Source: WJKG01 sp964627305 (GTDB lineage Bacteria; Zixibacteria; MSB-5A5; GN15; FEB-12). From it: a DNA stretch of 64,000 nucleotides. A program made the translations under genes and the position numbers. The stretch lies in NCBI GenBank assembly GCA_964627305.1, contig CAZVHP010000008.1, positions 59,227-123,226 on the forward strand, in the 5' to 3' direction. Numbering within the stretch: position 1 is the stretch's first letter; every line of letters begins with the position of its first letter. This document shows positions 63,444-64,000 of the stretch, piece by piece. The notes beneath the pieces were generated by a model, which searched no databases, had not been told where the DNA came from, and saw only the letters and a program-made list of their open reading frames with translations.

Positions 63444-64000
63444 ATGTCTACACAACACACAATGAGAAGAAGCCTGCTGCTCCTGCTGCTGGCAGTGGTG
63501 ATAGTGGGACTGGTAGTCGCGGGCATTGCCACATCAGTAGTGGGAGGCGGACAGCCGACACGATATTATGCCGGTATCTTCCCTGTGGAATTGCCCGAAG
63601 GCGGTGGATTGGCGACACTCGAATTGCGCATGTACGAGGATACAACTTACTGCAGTAAATGTAACAACTGCTGCAATGAAGAGGATTGGCGTTACATCGA
63701 GGTCGCATTTGCCGAAGAGAAATCTCGAAACGTGAGGTTTGTCGGTGACACGCTCTGGTCTATCCAACTGGATGACGAGCATCGTGCCGAGACGCAATTC
63801 AATGTCGAACTGCAATCGAATGATACTTGCTATGTGCGTATGATAATTCGCAATCAAACTGGCAGAGGGACATTCGCCCATGCCTACATAGTAACCGCCC
63901 CAGACACGACCGAGTTCTGGCACTATCCGCCTGGCCCCCGCCTGTCTGACCGTCTCAACCGCAAGCCGGACACGACCTTGTACCGAGCATGGATCGACCT
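63444..64000 (+). CDS. Exported Cys-containing protein, 3' end outside window
   Basis: 185 codons visible. Signal peptide or anchor with MRRSLLLLLLAVVIVGLVVAG, then a beta-rich mature part. A Cys cluster CSKCNNCCN (about residues 73-81) could bind metal or form disulfides. Later segments (NVRFVGDTLWSIQLDDEH) are unassigned. ATG with GGAGA eight bases upstream. No family recognised. Confidence 0.8.
   Translation, partial: MSTQHTMRRSLLLLLLAVVIVGLVVAGIATSVVGGGQPTRYYAGIFPVELPEGGGLATLELRMYEDTTYCSKCNNCCNEEDWRYIEVAFAEEKSRNVRFVGDTLWSIQLDDEHRAETQFNVELQSNDTCYVRMIIRNQTGRGTFAHAYIVTAPDTTEFWHYPPGPRLSDRLNRKPDTTLYRAWID

Overview
The window comes from a bacterium with moderately GC-rich DNA, standard stop usage (TAA, TAG and TGA all occur) and bacterial core gene order. 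The organism is not identifiable with certainty. Dockerin-like repeats ending in FSGGPAPV on a secreted subtilase, a FISUMP-domain lipoprotein, Ig-like lipoproteins and the split isoprenoid/exonuclease VII cluster suggest an uncultured lineage of the FCB group, such as Zixibacteria. That placement is inference from general family knowledge.

Region 1 (1-16027, all minus strand) is the transcription/translation core. Read in the direction of transcription it runs: consensus promoter, tRNA-Thr, tuf, tRNA-Trp, secE, nusG, rplK, rplA, rplJ, rplL, hairpin, rpoB, rpoC, a second consensus promoter inside the rpoC end, rpsL, rpsG and fusA (cut by the window edge). rpsL and rpoB clearly start with TTG.

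Region 2 (16 to 31 kb) holds tRNA-Gly with a lipoprotein gene, a convergent pair of glycosyltransferase-type genes, and a minus-strand run xseA-xseB-ispA-dxs-NAD kinase (isoprenoid precursor synthesis). It continues with uvrC coupled to a phosphotransferase gene broken by an in-frame amber codon, an NlpC/P60 lipoprotein, uppS-cdsA (undecaprenyl and CDP-diacylglycerol synthesis), an exported protein of unknown role, and a divergent CBS-domain gene.

Region 3 (32 to 41 kb) is rplM-rpsI, rpsB-tsf-pyrH-frr, then a peroxiredoxin, an unknown small protein ending in the same TTAA as a SprT-like gene, mtnA, a YjbQ-family gene and an acyl-CoA ligase type gene.

Region 4 (41 to 50 kb) is a type IV pilus assembly operon: pilM, pilN, pilO, an AMIN-PilP fusion, a short pilQ lacking AMIN domains, and a large Ig-like lipoprotein. 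A separate pseudopilin gene lies upstream with its own terminator.

Region 5 (50 to 64 kb) is mostly cell-surface and accessory: a secreted subtilase with PKD, cohesin-like and dockerin-like modules and a foldable 5' leader; an M29 aminopeptidase; a coupled trio (catalytically degenerate signal-peptidase-like protein, HAD phosphatase, alkyl-DNA methyltransferase); a CtpA-type protease; rlmN with two exported proteins; tRNA-Pro; a FISUMP lipoprotein; a start-less ribbon-helix-helix-like reading frame; and a truncated exported protein at the right edge. No CRISPR array, insertion sequence, rRNA or phage module was seen.
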